Assembly (NCBI GenBank): GCA_016789905.1
Contig: JAEUQC010000065.1
Location: 1 to 64,000 of the forward strand
Direction: 5' to 3'
Length of the DNA stretch: 64,000 nt
DNA from: Bryobacterales bacterium
GTDB lineage: Bacteria > Acidobacteriota > Terriglobia > Bryobacterales > Bryobacteraceae
How positions within the stretch are numbered: position 1 is the stretch's first letter; each line of letters opens with the position of its first letter. Positions 18,546 to 26,038 of the stretch are shown piece after piece. The translations under genes and the position numbers were made by a program. Under the pieces are notes generated by a model. It was not told the DNA's origin and ran no database searches. It saw only the letters and a program-made list of their open reading frames with translations.

Positions 18546-19352
18546 CTACAACACGTCGGCGAAACCTCGTTTCAGGTGCCGGAAGAACAGGCCGCCGGCA
18601 AGGAAAGCCGTCGCGCTCCAGGCAAACAACACTAGCAACTCCTCCACCGGAGGCATCTCGGTGGCCAGCAGCCTTTCCCGGTACGCACGGACAAAGAGCG
18701 ACATCGGATTGCCTCGAATCAGAAATCGAAAATTCTCCGGAATCTTGTCCTCAGTAATGAAAATCGGCGTCATCCAAAACCAAAACGTCAACAGCACCAG
18801 CACCGCCTGCGCGGTATCGCGCACGTAGACCTGCAGACTTGCAAACACCCAGCCGATCCCCACGCCCAGCATCCCGATCAGCGCCATATAGAGCGGCAGC
18901 AGCAGTACGCCGACACTTACGCCGCCTTCAAAATAAGCGATGGCGGCAATGGACAACAACAACGCCAAAACATGGTTCGCAAGCGACGAGAAAAAGACGC
19001 TAATGGGAAGCATCTCCGATGGGAACAGCGTTTTGGTGATGAGATTGGAGTGTTCCAGGAGCGAATTGGCGGAACGCGTGACGGTCTCCTGAAACAGCAT
19101 CCAAGGAAGATACCCTGCCAGCAGGAATATCGTGTAATTGCTGGTCAAAGACCCCGGCGGCATCTCCGACTTCATGCAGTACTGGAAAACGAAGGTCCAA
19201 CTGGTCAACATCACCAACGGATGCACCAGACCCCACAGCCATCCGGCCGCCGATCCAATGTAGCGCTGCCGGAAGTCGCGCTTCGCCAACTGGAACAGCA
19301 GATTCCGCCGCTCAATCAGATTCCGTAAAAATTGCCCGCCAATCACGTACAA
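18546..19352 (-). CDS. ABC-2 type transporter permease (polysaccharide/polyol-phosphate export, KpsM/Wzm-like)
   Basis: 268 residues with about six membrane spans. The N-terminal motif LLFQLAKRDFRQRYIGSAAGWLWGLVHPL is the hallmark of the Wzm/KpsM family that exports O-antigen, capsule or teichoic acid chains. LYMALIGMLGVGIGWVFASLQVYVRDTAQ and GNPMSLFVRAYRE are also family-typical. The start is TTG 19352, with GTG 19346 as alternative; neither has a strong ribosome-binding site. No ATPase (Wzt/KpsT) or glycosyltransferase gene is adjacent, which is unusual for this family. Confidence 0.88.
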   Translation of the reverse strand: MYVIGGQFLRNLIERRNLLFQLAKRDFRQRYIGSAAGWLWGLVHPLVMLTSWTFVFQYCMKSEMPPGSLTSNYTIFLLAGYLPWMLFQETVTRSANSLLEHSNLITKTLFPSEMLPISVFFSSLANHVLALLLSIAAIAYFEGGVSVGVLLLPLYMALIGMLGVGIGWVFASLQVYVRDTAQAVLVLLTFWFWMTPIFITEDKIPENFRFLIRGNPMSLFVRAYRERLLATEMPPVEELLVLFAWSATAFLAGGLFFRHLKRGFADVL

Positions 19353-19400
19353 CCAGTGTAGCGGGAACGGGAGACCGCCGTTTCATGCTACTCGTTATAT

Positions 19401-19820
19401 ATGCGTCTACTCCCGCTACTGGCCTTTGCGTTTGTTGTCGCCTGCACATCCAATACGCCCCAACCGCCTAAGGCCGAAGCCGAAGCTCCGGTGCCCGCCC
19501 ATTACGACACCGAACGAGACGCACTCCCCCTGCCGCAAACCCTCAGCGCCAAGATGTTCGCAGATCCCAAACTAGCCCGCATCTACGAAATCGCTGAACG
19601 CATTCCCGGGGTACTCGCCCAGCAACCCTGTTATTGTTATTGCGACCGAGGCCACGGTCATCGCAGCCTGCTCGACTGCCAGCGAGACAACCACAGCGCC
19701 GGTTGCACCGTCTGCCGCAAAGAAGTTCTTTTGGCGGATCGCATGTCCCGCATGGGTCTCACGGCAAAAGAGATACGCGCTGCCATCATCCGCGGCGAGT
19801 GGAAACAAATCGCCGAGTAA
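19401..19820 (+). CDS. Lipoprotein with PCYC cysteine motif (PCYCGC-family-like)
   Basis: 139 residues with a lipoprotein signal (lipobox FVVAC, Cys15). The central region has AQQPCYCYCDRGHGHRSLLDC, then CTVC, and ends in LTAKEIRAAIIRGEW. This matches the small secreted PCYCGC-motif family, which has a Cys-x-Cys-x-Cys cluster plus further cysteines and is suspected to bind metal. Its function is unknown. The gene stands alone between two minus-strand genes. Confidence 0.7.
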   Translation: MRLLPLLAFAFVVACTSNTPQPPKAEAEAPVPAHYDTERDALPLPQTLSAKMFADPKLARIYEIAERIPGVLAQQPCYCYCDRGHGHRSLLDCQRDNHSAGCTVCRKEVLLADRMSRMGLTAKEIRAAIIRGEWKQIAE

Positions 19821-19840
19821 GAAGGCAGCGCGGCAAAATC

Positions 19841-20521
19841 CTACCGATCCTGCAAGGCCAGGAATCCGAACGGCGTCCCGCCGCCCGTCGTGTCCAAGGC
19901 AATTACAGTCCAAGCCGATCCGGCAGGGAACGATAGACGGCCGCTTTCAATCGCGATCGTCTTTGTGCCCGCCGGAGTCACACGCGCCATGTAGCCCGTG
20001 TTCGGACGCAACGACAGATACCCAGATGCCGCGGCAAACGGAACACCCGTCAAGCCAGGTTCCCGTTTCGCCAACGTCTGGTAGGGAGACCCGAGATACA
20101 CGTCCACTCCGGGAGCGCTGGGTGCACCATGCACCACGCGGACATAAGCGTTCGTCATATCGTTCGGAATGTTATCGGACAAAACCAAAAGACGCAATCC
20201 AGGAGACTTGGCGGCGAAACCAGCAGCGATAACGGTCATGGTGCTGCCCGGTGTCAGTGTCGCATTCAGTTCGGCCACCTTGGTGGACGTACCGGCGGCG
20301 AAAACCTGGAAAATCCGTTGTCCTGCGGGCAACTCCACGTAGTCGGTGGCACCCCGGTAGGCGATGTTATCTAAAGCCACCGCGCCGTCAACGTAGATAT
20401 CAACGGCCGGGGCGTCCGGGCTCGCATGAACAACACGCACCCGCGCCGAAGGCGCCTGCGCGAACGTCAAGCCGGCAAACAGCAGAGCGGTCGCCGCCAT
20501 TTGCGTAAGTATCGTCTTCAT
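19841..20521 (-). CDS. Secreted DUF4397 domain protein
   Basis: 226 residues with a signal peptide (MKTILTQMAATALLFAGLTFAQA). Two copies of the DUF4397 signature follow: ARVRVVHASPDAPAVDIYVDG (residues about 26-46) and AYVRVVHGAPSAPGVDVYLGSP (about 125-146). The rest is beta-rich. DUF4397 domains are secreted beta-sandwich modules of unknown function, often in cell-surface proteins. The gene appears monocistronic. Confidence 0.85.
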   Translation of the reverse strand: MKTILTQMAATALLFAGLTFAQAPSARVRVVHASPDAPAVDIYVDGAVALDNIAYRGATDYVELPAGQRIFQVFAAGTSTKVAELNATLTPGSTMTVIAAGFAAKSPGLRLLVLSDNIPNDMTNAYVRVVHGAPSAPGVDVYLGSPYQTLAKREPGLTGVPFAAASGYLSLRPNTGYMARVTPAGTKTIAIESGRLSFPAGSAWTVIALDTTGGGTPFGFLALQDR

Positions 20522-20656
20522 AAGTCATCTGACTCCGTTGTAGGTATTTGAATGACGCACGGGTTAGTGCGCATACCCCTCTACAGATACTTGGGCCTAT
20601 GCTGACGGCATCAAATTTTTTGCGTTACACCGGCAAACCCGCCCAGCCGGCCATTG

Positions 20657-21037
20657 CTATGGATTTGCCGTCTCGGTGTGCCGCGTGAAGATAGATGGCA
20701 GCGTCGTGGAAAACACCGACCGCGCGACCACCGTATCTGCTCCAGCCTCCAGAGCGCGCTGTTTCAAATCCACTTGGACATGGGAAACGAACCCCAACAG
20801 GCGGATGGACTTCGTCTCCGGTTGCTGCTTCAGCTTCTGGATTGCTGCCACCGCGTCCACCGCCTTCGTGTTCAGATCGAACAGGATAAGGGCCGGAGAC
20901 TGTTTTGCCAGCTCCTGGAGCCTCGCCTCTTCTTTCACGAACACCACCTCCCAACCGGCCCGCTTGGCCGCGTCCAAAATTTTCACGGTGAAGAAAAGGT
21001 CGTCGAGCACCGCGACGGCCTTCCGGACCGGCTCCAT
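20657..21037 (-). CDS. Degenerate response-regulator receiver domain protein coupled to metH
   Basis: 126 residues from ATG 21037, which overlaps the metH stop by one base (TAATG). The fold is a single receiver: VLDD (acidic pocket), LILFDLN (aspartate at the phospho-site position) and LLGFVSH. The conserved lysine after strand 5 is not in place (VVARSVF) and the Thr/Ser position is shifted, so it is probably a pseudo-receiver or atypical regulator. No output domain. Strong translational coupling to metH suggests production in step with methionine synthase, but a functional link is unproven. Confidence 0.75.
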   Translation of the reverse strand: MEPVRKAVAVLDDLFFTVKILDAAKRAGWEVVFVKEEARLQELAKQSPALILFDLNTKAVDAVAAIQKLKQQPETKSIRLLGFVSHVQVDLKQRALEAGADTVVARSVFSTTLPSIFTRHTETANP

Positions 21038-24000
21038 TAGACTTCGGCCATTTCCACCGAACTCGCGGTGAAGTAGGCGCAATCGGGATGTTGGAACACC
21101 AGCGCGCTCACGCTTGCCTCCGGTTCCATCATCATCCCCTCAGTCAATTCGACCCCAATTTCTTCGGGGCGCAGGAGCTTCCAGATTCCTTGCTGGTCAT
21201 CCAGGTTCGGGCACGCCGGATAACCGAAGCTATACCGCTTGCCGCGGTAGCGGCTCGTGAACCGCTCCTGCATGGTCATCGTTGGCGAATCCGGGAAGCC
21301 CCAGTCTTCGCGAATCCGGCGGTGCAGCCATTCGGCGGCGCCTTCCGCGGTCTCAATCGCCAGCGCCTGCAGGGCGTGGGCTTTCAGGTACTCACCCTTC
21401 GCCTTGCACTCCTCGCTCCGCTCGCGTATCCCCTCGCCCGCCGTTACCACCAGCAGCGCCAAGTTGTCTCGCCGCCCGTCGTCAGCGGCCGGCAGGATGT
21501 AGTCGCTTAGGCAAAGCCCATCCTCTTTGGGCTGGCGGCCAAACTGAAATGTATGGATCGGCTCTGTTCCCTGGTGGGCAAACAATTGGATGGAATTCCC
21601 GTTCCGCTCCGCCTCAAAAAACTGCCAAACCGCCCGGACCTTCATGAACGTGGCCGCCCAATGCTTCACGTCCTCCACCTGATGGAACAGCTCCATCGCC
21701 TTCGGGTCGCGTTCGGCCAGCAGCTTCTCAAAGTTGCCCTTGAACCCTAAATGACGGCCGAATAGCATGAACGGATTAATGTAACTCCACACCTCACCCA
21801 ACTGGGGAACATCGCGCTTCTTGCGGTCATAGTAGGGCGCCGGGGGAATCGGTAAATCAATGCGCACTTTCGTCGCGCGATGCTCGGAGGTGTTCACGGT
21901 TTCCACCGGCGCGGGCACTTCGCCGGCGCCCTCGTGCCATGTCGCGCTGGCCAGGGCAGCTTCACGCGTCGCCGGATCGGTGATTTCATTCATCACCCGC
22001 AACCCGGTCATCGCGTCTTTGCAGTAAAACGTCGGCGCCCCATAGGCGGGCGCTATCCGGGTCTTGCTGAACTTTTCGCTTAGAGCAGCCCCACCCACCA
22101 GCAGCGGCACGTCGATTCCGGCCGTCTTGAAGTCATCGGCCGTAATCACCATCTGCTGTGTGCTCTTGACAAGCAACCCGCTCAGCCCGATCGCGTCCGG
22201 CTTGTGCTCCCGGTAGGCCTGAATCAACGTTTCCGGCAGAATCTTGATGCCCAAGTTCACCACGGTGAAGCCGTTGTTGGCCAGGATGATCTCCACCAGG
22301 TTCTTGCCAATATCATGAACATCGCCCTTCACCGTGGCGAGCACAATTTTGCCGCGCGCCGCCGTGTCGGCCTTCTCCATGAACTGTTCCAGGTGGGCCA
22401 CGCCGGTCTTCATGGCCTCAGCCGATTGCAGCACTTCAGCCACAATCAACTCGTTGTTATTGAACAGCCGGCCCACTTCGCTCATCCCCGCCATCAATGG
22501 GCCGTTAATGATATCCAGCGGACTGACGCCTTCGGCGCGTTTACGGTCCAGGTCTTCCACCAGCCCGTCTTTTGAGCCCTGAATAATGTAGCTCGCCAGT
22601 CGCTCATCCAACGGCAGATCCGCGGCTTTGGCTTTTGTTTTCGGGGCCGCCTTGCGGAAGTGCTCGGTAATCGCCGCGATATGGAACTGGTTGACGGCCG
22701 CCCGCTGATCTTTGGATTGTTGGCGCCAGTCCTCCGCCACATTTTGCAGGAGTTCGAACTGCGGATGGTCCTCGGGAACATCTACAGGTGGCGAGTTGAA
22801 CAGCAGATGCTCCGCCAGCCGGCGTTCGTGTTCCGGTATGCCGGCAAACCGCTCCAGCTTCTCGGCGTTGACGATCGCCAGGTCCAACCCAGCTTTGGTG
22901 CAGTAATACAGGAACACGGAGTTGACAATCTCACGTGCCGCCGCCGGAAGACCGAAACTGATGTTGGACACACCCAGCACCGTTTTGACGTGGGGGATGT
23001 TCTCCTTTACAAGCCGCAACGCCTCAATTGTCTCTACCGCGCCGCCAATGTAGTTCTCATCCCCGGTCGCGCAAGGGAACACCAGTGGATCGATGATGAT
23101 ATCTTCCACCGGAATCGAGTACTTGCCGGTCAGCAGATCCACCGAGCGCTTCGCCACTTCCAGCTTTCGCTCTCGAGTGAAGGCTTGCGCCTGAATCGGA
23201 TCTTCGTCAATCGTCCCCACCACCAGCGCCGCTCCATAGGACTTGGCAATGGGACACATCACTTCGAACTTTTCCTCGCCGTCCTCCAGGTTGACGGAGT
23301 TGATGATCGACTTGCCCTGACAATACTTGAGCGACAGCTCAACGGCCTTCGGGTCCGTTGTGTCGATCATGATCGGGGCCTTGATGGAGCCCTTCAGCAA
23401 CAAGTCATAGAACTGAGGAATATCATTCAGTTCGTCCCGATCCGCCGACTGCAGGCACACATCGATAATCTGCGCGCCGTTTCGTACCTGCCGCTTGGCG
23501 ATATCAATTGCCGGGTCCCACTTCTCCTCGGCAATCAGATTCTTGAACAAACGCGAACCGATTACGTTCGTCCGTTCTCCAACGATCAATGGGCGGTTCG
23601 TTTCATCCGCTTCCACCAGATCCTTGCCGGTATAGAAAGACCGGTGCGTTCGCGTTTTCATGCCGCGTGGTTTTTTGCCCTCGGCCATTTCCGCAATCGC
23701 TTTTATGTGCGCCGGCGTAGTTCCGCAGCACCCGCCCACAATGTTCAGCCATCCGTTGTCGGCAAACCGTTCCAACTGCGCCGCCAGTGAGGCCGGGGTT
23801 TCCAGGTACTTCCCCTCCTCATTCGGAAGTCCCGCGTTCGGGTAGCAGGAGATTCGGGTCTCGGCGATTTCGTTCAGCGAACGAATATGGTCCGTCATGA
23901 ACTCCGGCCCAGTGGCGCAGTTCAAGCCAATCGAAAGCAGATCGGCATGGGCCACCGACGCATAGAGCGCTTCGGCCGGCTGCCCGGCAAGCATCGTGCC

Positions 24001-24612
24001 CATCTGTTCAATGGTCCCGGATACCATCGTTGGAATCCGGTAACCTAACTCCCGGCAAAGCCGCTCTCTCGCCCGCAGCGCCGCCTTTACGTTCAGTGTG
24101 TCCGGACACGTCTCTATTAATAGGATGTCGGCGCCACCATCGATCAGGCCCCGGAACTGCTCATAGTAGTTGTCGGCCAGCACATCGAAGGTGATGCCAC
24201 CTGTCAGCGAGATCATCTTGGTCGTCGGACCAATGGAAGCAGCGACGAATCGGGGCTTGGCGGGGGTCGAAAATTCGTCCGCTGCCTGCCGCGCCAGCCG
24301 CGCCGCCTGCGCGCTGATCTCATACGCCTTCGCCTCCAGCCCGTATTCGGCCAAGACAACCGGCATGGACCCAAAGGTGTTGGTCTCAATAATGTCGGAA
24401 CCGGACTCGAGGTAGTCCCTATGCACTTTCAGGACAACATCCGGGCGCGTTAGCACCAGGTTTTCGTTACAGCCTTCGTACTGCGCGCCGCCAAAGTCGT
24501 GGGCGTGCAGATTGCATCGCTGCATCTCCGTCCCCATGGCTCCGTCAAGGACAAGAATTCGGGAATCTAGCGCGTCATAAAGGGCTTCACGGCGGGTTTT
24601 CGGGTCAGACAT
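21037..24612 (-). CDS. metH: Cobalamin-dependent methionine synthase MetH
   Basis: 1191 residues from ATG 24612; a TTG four codons upstream is less likely. All modules are present in order. First, the homocysteine-binding barrel with zinc cysteines (GLNC and GGCCGTT). Next, the pterin-binding barrel (PLIVGERTNVIGSRLF to about residue 620). Then the cobalamin cap and B12 domain with the base-off His motif GDVHDIGKN. Last, the C-terminal AdoMet activation domain (RYSFGYPACPNLDD). It methylates homocysteine with methyltetrahydrofolate in the cytosol. No B12 riboswitch fits in the 33-bp gap to the upstream kinase gene. Confidence 0.97.
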   Translation of the reverse strand: MSDPKTRREALYDALDSRILVLDGAMGTEMQRCNLHAHDFGGAQYEGCNENLVLTRPDVVLKVHRDYLESGSDIIETNTFGSMPVVLAEYGLEAKAYEISAQAARLARQAADEFSTPAKPRFVAASIGPTTKMISLTGGITFDVLADNYYEQFRGLIDGGADILLIETCPDTLNVKAALRARERLCRELGYRIPTMVSGTIEQMGTMLAGQPAEALYASVAHADLLSIGLNCATGPEFMTDHIRSLNEIAETRISCYPNAGLPNEEGKYLETPASLAAQLERFADNGWLNIVGGCCGTTPAHIKAIAEMAEGKKPRGMKTRTHRSFYTGKDLVEADETNRPLIVGERTNVIGSRLFKNLIAEEKWDPAIDIAKRQVRNGAQIIDVCLQSADRDELNDIPQFYDLLLKGSIKAPIMIDTTDPKAVELSLKYCQGKSIINSVNLEDGEEKFEVMCPIAKSYGAALVVGTIDEDPIQAQAFTRERKLEVAKRSVDLLTGKYSIPVEDIIIDPLVFPCATGDENYIGGAVETIEALRLVKENIPHVKTVLGVSNISFGLPAAAREIVNSVFLYYCTKAGLDLAIVNAEKLERFAGIPEHERRLAEHLLFNSPPVDVPEDHPQFELLQNVAEDWRQQSKDQRAAVNQFHIAAITEHFRKAAPKTKAKAADLPLDERLASYIIQGSKDGLVEDLDRKRAEGVSPLDIINGPLMAGMSEVGRLFNNNELIVAEVLQSAEAMKTGVAHLEQFMEKADTAARGKIVLATVKGDVHDIGKNLVEIILANNGFTVVNLGIKILPETLIQAYREHKPDAIGLSGLLVKSTQQMVITADDFKTAGIDVPLLVGGAALSEKFSKTRIAPAYGAPTFYCKDAMTGLRVMNEITDPATREAALASATWHEGAGEVPAPVETVNTSEHRATKVRIDLPIPPAPYYDRKKRDVPQLGEVWSYINPFMLFGRHLGFKGNFEKLLAERDPKAMELFHQVEDVKHWAATFMKVRAVWQFFEAERNGNSIQLFAHQGTEPIHTFQFGRQPKEDGLCLSDYILPAADDGRRDNLALLVVTAGEGIRERSEECKAKGEYLKAHALQALAIETAEGAAEWLHRRIREDWGFPDSPTMTMQERFTSRYRGKRYSFGYPACPNLDDQQGIWKLLRPEEIGVELTEGMMMEPEASVSALVFQHPDCAYFTASSVEMAEV

Positions 24613-24645
24613 TTGACCCACCAATTATCGCATGAGGGGCCGTTT

Positions 24646-25899
24646 TTAACGCGCGGCGATATACTTAGCGACGATTTCCACCAGTTCAACGGTATGTACG
24701 GGCTTTGAAAGGAAATCGTCCATCCCTGCTTCCAAACAAGAGTTCCGCACTTCGAACGCGGTATTGGCAGTACACGCGACAATCGGTACGCCACGGCCGC
24801 CAGGCATTTGCCGAATCCGCCGGGTACACTCCAGGCCGTCCATTTCCGGCATCTGGACGTCCATCAGAATGAGGTCGAACGGTGTTGTCAAAACCGCTTC
24901 AATCGCATCGGCGCCGCTGGGCGCGATCCGAACGTCGTACCCCTTGCGCTCCAGAACCGTGCGCATAAACCGTTGCGCAACGTCATTGTCTTCCACCAAT
25001 AATAGTTGCGGCCGGCTCGGGGCCGTGGTGCTGGATCGAATCCCATGGTCGGAAACAGAATCCGGCACGCCCAAAGGGAGCGTGATCGTCAAGAAAGTGC
25101 CCGCGCCCCGAACGGCTTCGGCCTCCAACTGGCCTCCCATCGCCTGTACCAATTGAAAAGCGAGCGGCAGCCCAAGTTCCAGACGCGCCTGATTGTAGCC
25201 GCCGATGTCTGGCGGGCTGAACAACTGGCCAAGCCGTGCAGATGGTACATCCGCGCCATTGTCACCAACGCTCACCGTTAGGATCAAGCGGCGCTCCGGC
25301 GCCGCGAAGTATGTGGACACCGCTACCGTTATTTCATCCTGAATACAGACATTGATCGCGTGCGAAAGCAGTATGCCTACCACTTGGCGCAGACGGACGG
25401 CGTCTCCAACCACTACTTCCGGCGCGTTTTGTTCCACCGGTTCCGAAAGAAGTTGAATCAGCAGTCCCCGGCTTTCGGCCTTTCCTTGCATCGCCGCGAC
25501 AGAGGTGCGGATCACTTCGTGCAAATGGAACGGCGCCTCCGAAAGCCGTAACTGTCCCGCCATTACAGAGGCGTACTCAAGGGCGTTGCTCAACGATTCC
25601 AACAGGCTCTCCGCGCAAAGCCGAGTGGACTGAACGTACTCCCGCTGTTCGGCCGACAGCGACGATTCCAGCAGTAAATCCGACATCCCCAGAATTCCGG
25701 TGAGCGGCGTTCGGATTTCGTGGTTCAGCGCAGAAAGCATTCGCGCGTGGGCCCGTTGCAGGTCCTGCATTGTTTCCGGCGGCGTTGGGGCGAGAACTGG
25801 GGATACTTCCAACAACACATGCTCCTGTCTATTACATCGGCGCGGACGGGGCAGGGGTTTAGCCAATTTCATGACAAAACTGCGAAGCCGTTGACACAT
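24646..25899 (-). CDS. Hybrid histidine kinase / response regulator without sensor domain
   Basis: 417 residues from ATG 25899 (alternative ATG 25872). A basic N-terminus precedes the dimerisation/phosphoacceptor helix LNHEIRTPLTGILGMSDLL (H-box), then a HATPase domain whose N-box reads VGILLSHAINVC (N-x-x-N-A partly replaced) and G-box GDNGAD. The C-terminal receiver is intact: LLVEDND, LILMDVQMPEMDG (phospho-Asp) and FLSKPV (Lys). There are no membrane spans or PAS domain, so it is cytosolic. The weak N-box makes kinase activity uncertain. Same strand as metH, 33 bp upstream. Confidence 0.88.
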   Translation of the reverse strand: MCQRLRSFVMKLAKPLPRPRRCNRQEHVLLEVSPVLAPTPPETMQDLQRAHARMLSALNHEIRTPLTGILGMSDLLLESSLSAEQREYVQSTRLCAESLLESLSNALEYASVMAGQLRLSEAPFHLHEVIRTSVAAMQGKAESRGLLIQLLSEPVEQNAPEVVVGDAVRLRQVVGILLSHAINVCIQDEITVAVSTYFAAPERRLILTVSVGDNGADVPSARLGQLFSPPDIGGYNQARLELGLPLAFQLVQAMGGQLEAEAVRGAGTFLTITLPLGVPDSVSDHGIRSSTTAPSRPQLLLVEDNDVAQRFMRTVLERKGYDVRIAPSGADAIEAVLTTPFDLILMDVQMPEMDGLECTRRIRQMPGGRGVPIVACTANTAFEVRNSCLEAGMDDFLSKPVHTVELVEIVAKYIAAR

Positions 25900-25919
25900 G
25901 TCGTTGAATCCGCTATAGT
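25891..25919 (+). promoter_or_regulatory. Strong sigma70-type promoter for rpsA
   Basis: A consensus -35 TTGACA (25891-25896) and TATAGT -10 (25914-25919) are separated by exactly 17 bp. Transcription would start near 25926, leaving a leader of about 110 nt before rpsA. The -35 box overlaps the first codons of the divergent histidine kinase gene. Confidence 0.8.
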
Positions 25920-26038
25920 TTCGGAGTAACTTTGCGCTCCTTCCGCATCTGGATCGAGCGGATCTTTTGCGGCCGGCAGCGGGTCAAGCGTTCCACGGGA
26001 TTGAATGAGATCCCTTCGCCGTGCACGGAGAATAGGCA

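Noticed and set aside
22660..23790. 376-codon plus-strand open frame inside metH
   Set aside because: Antisense to conserved MetH pterin and cap domains; no recognisable motif and atypical composition.
24613..24645. Cobalamin riboswitch upstream of metH
   Set aside because: Only 33 bp separate metH from the upstream kinase gene, too short for this element.
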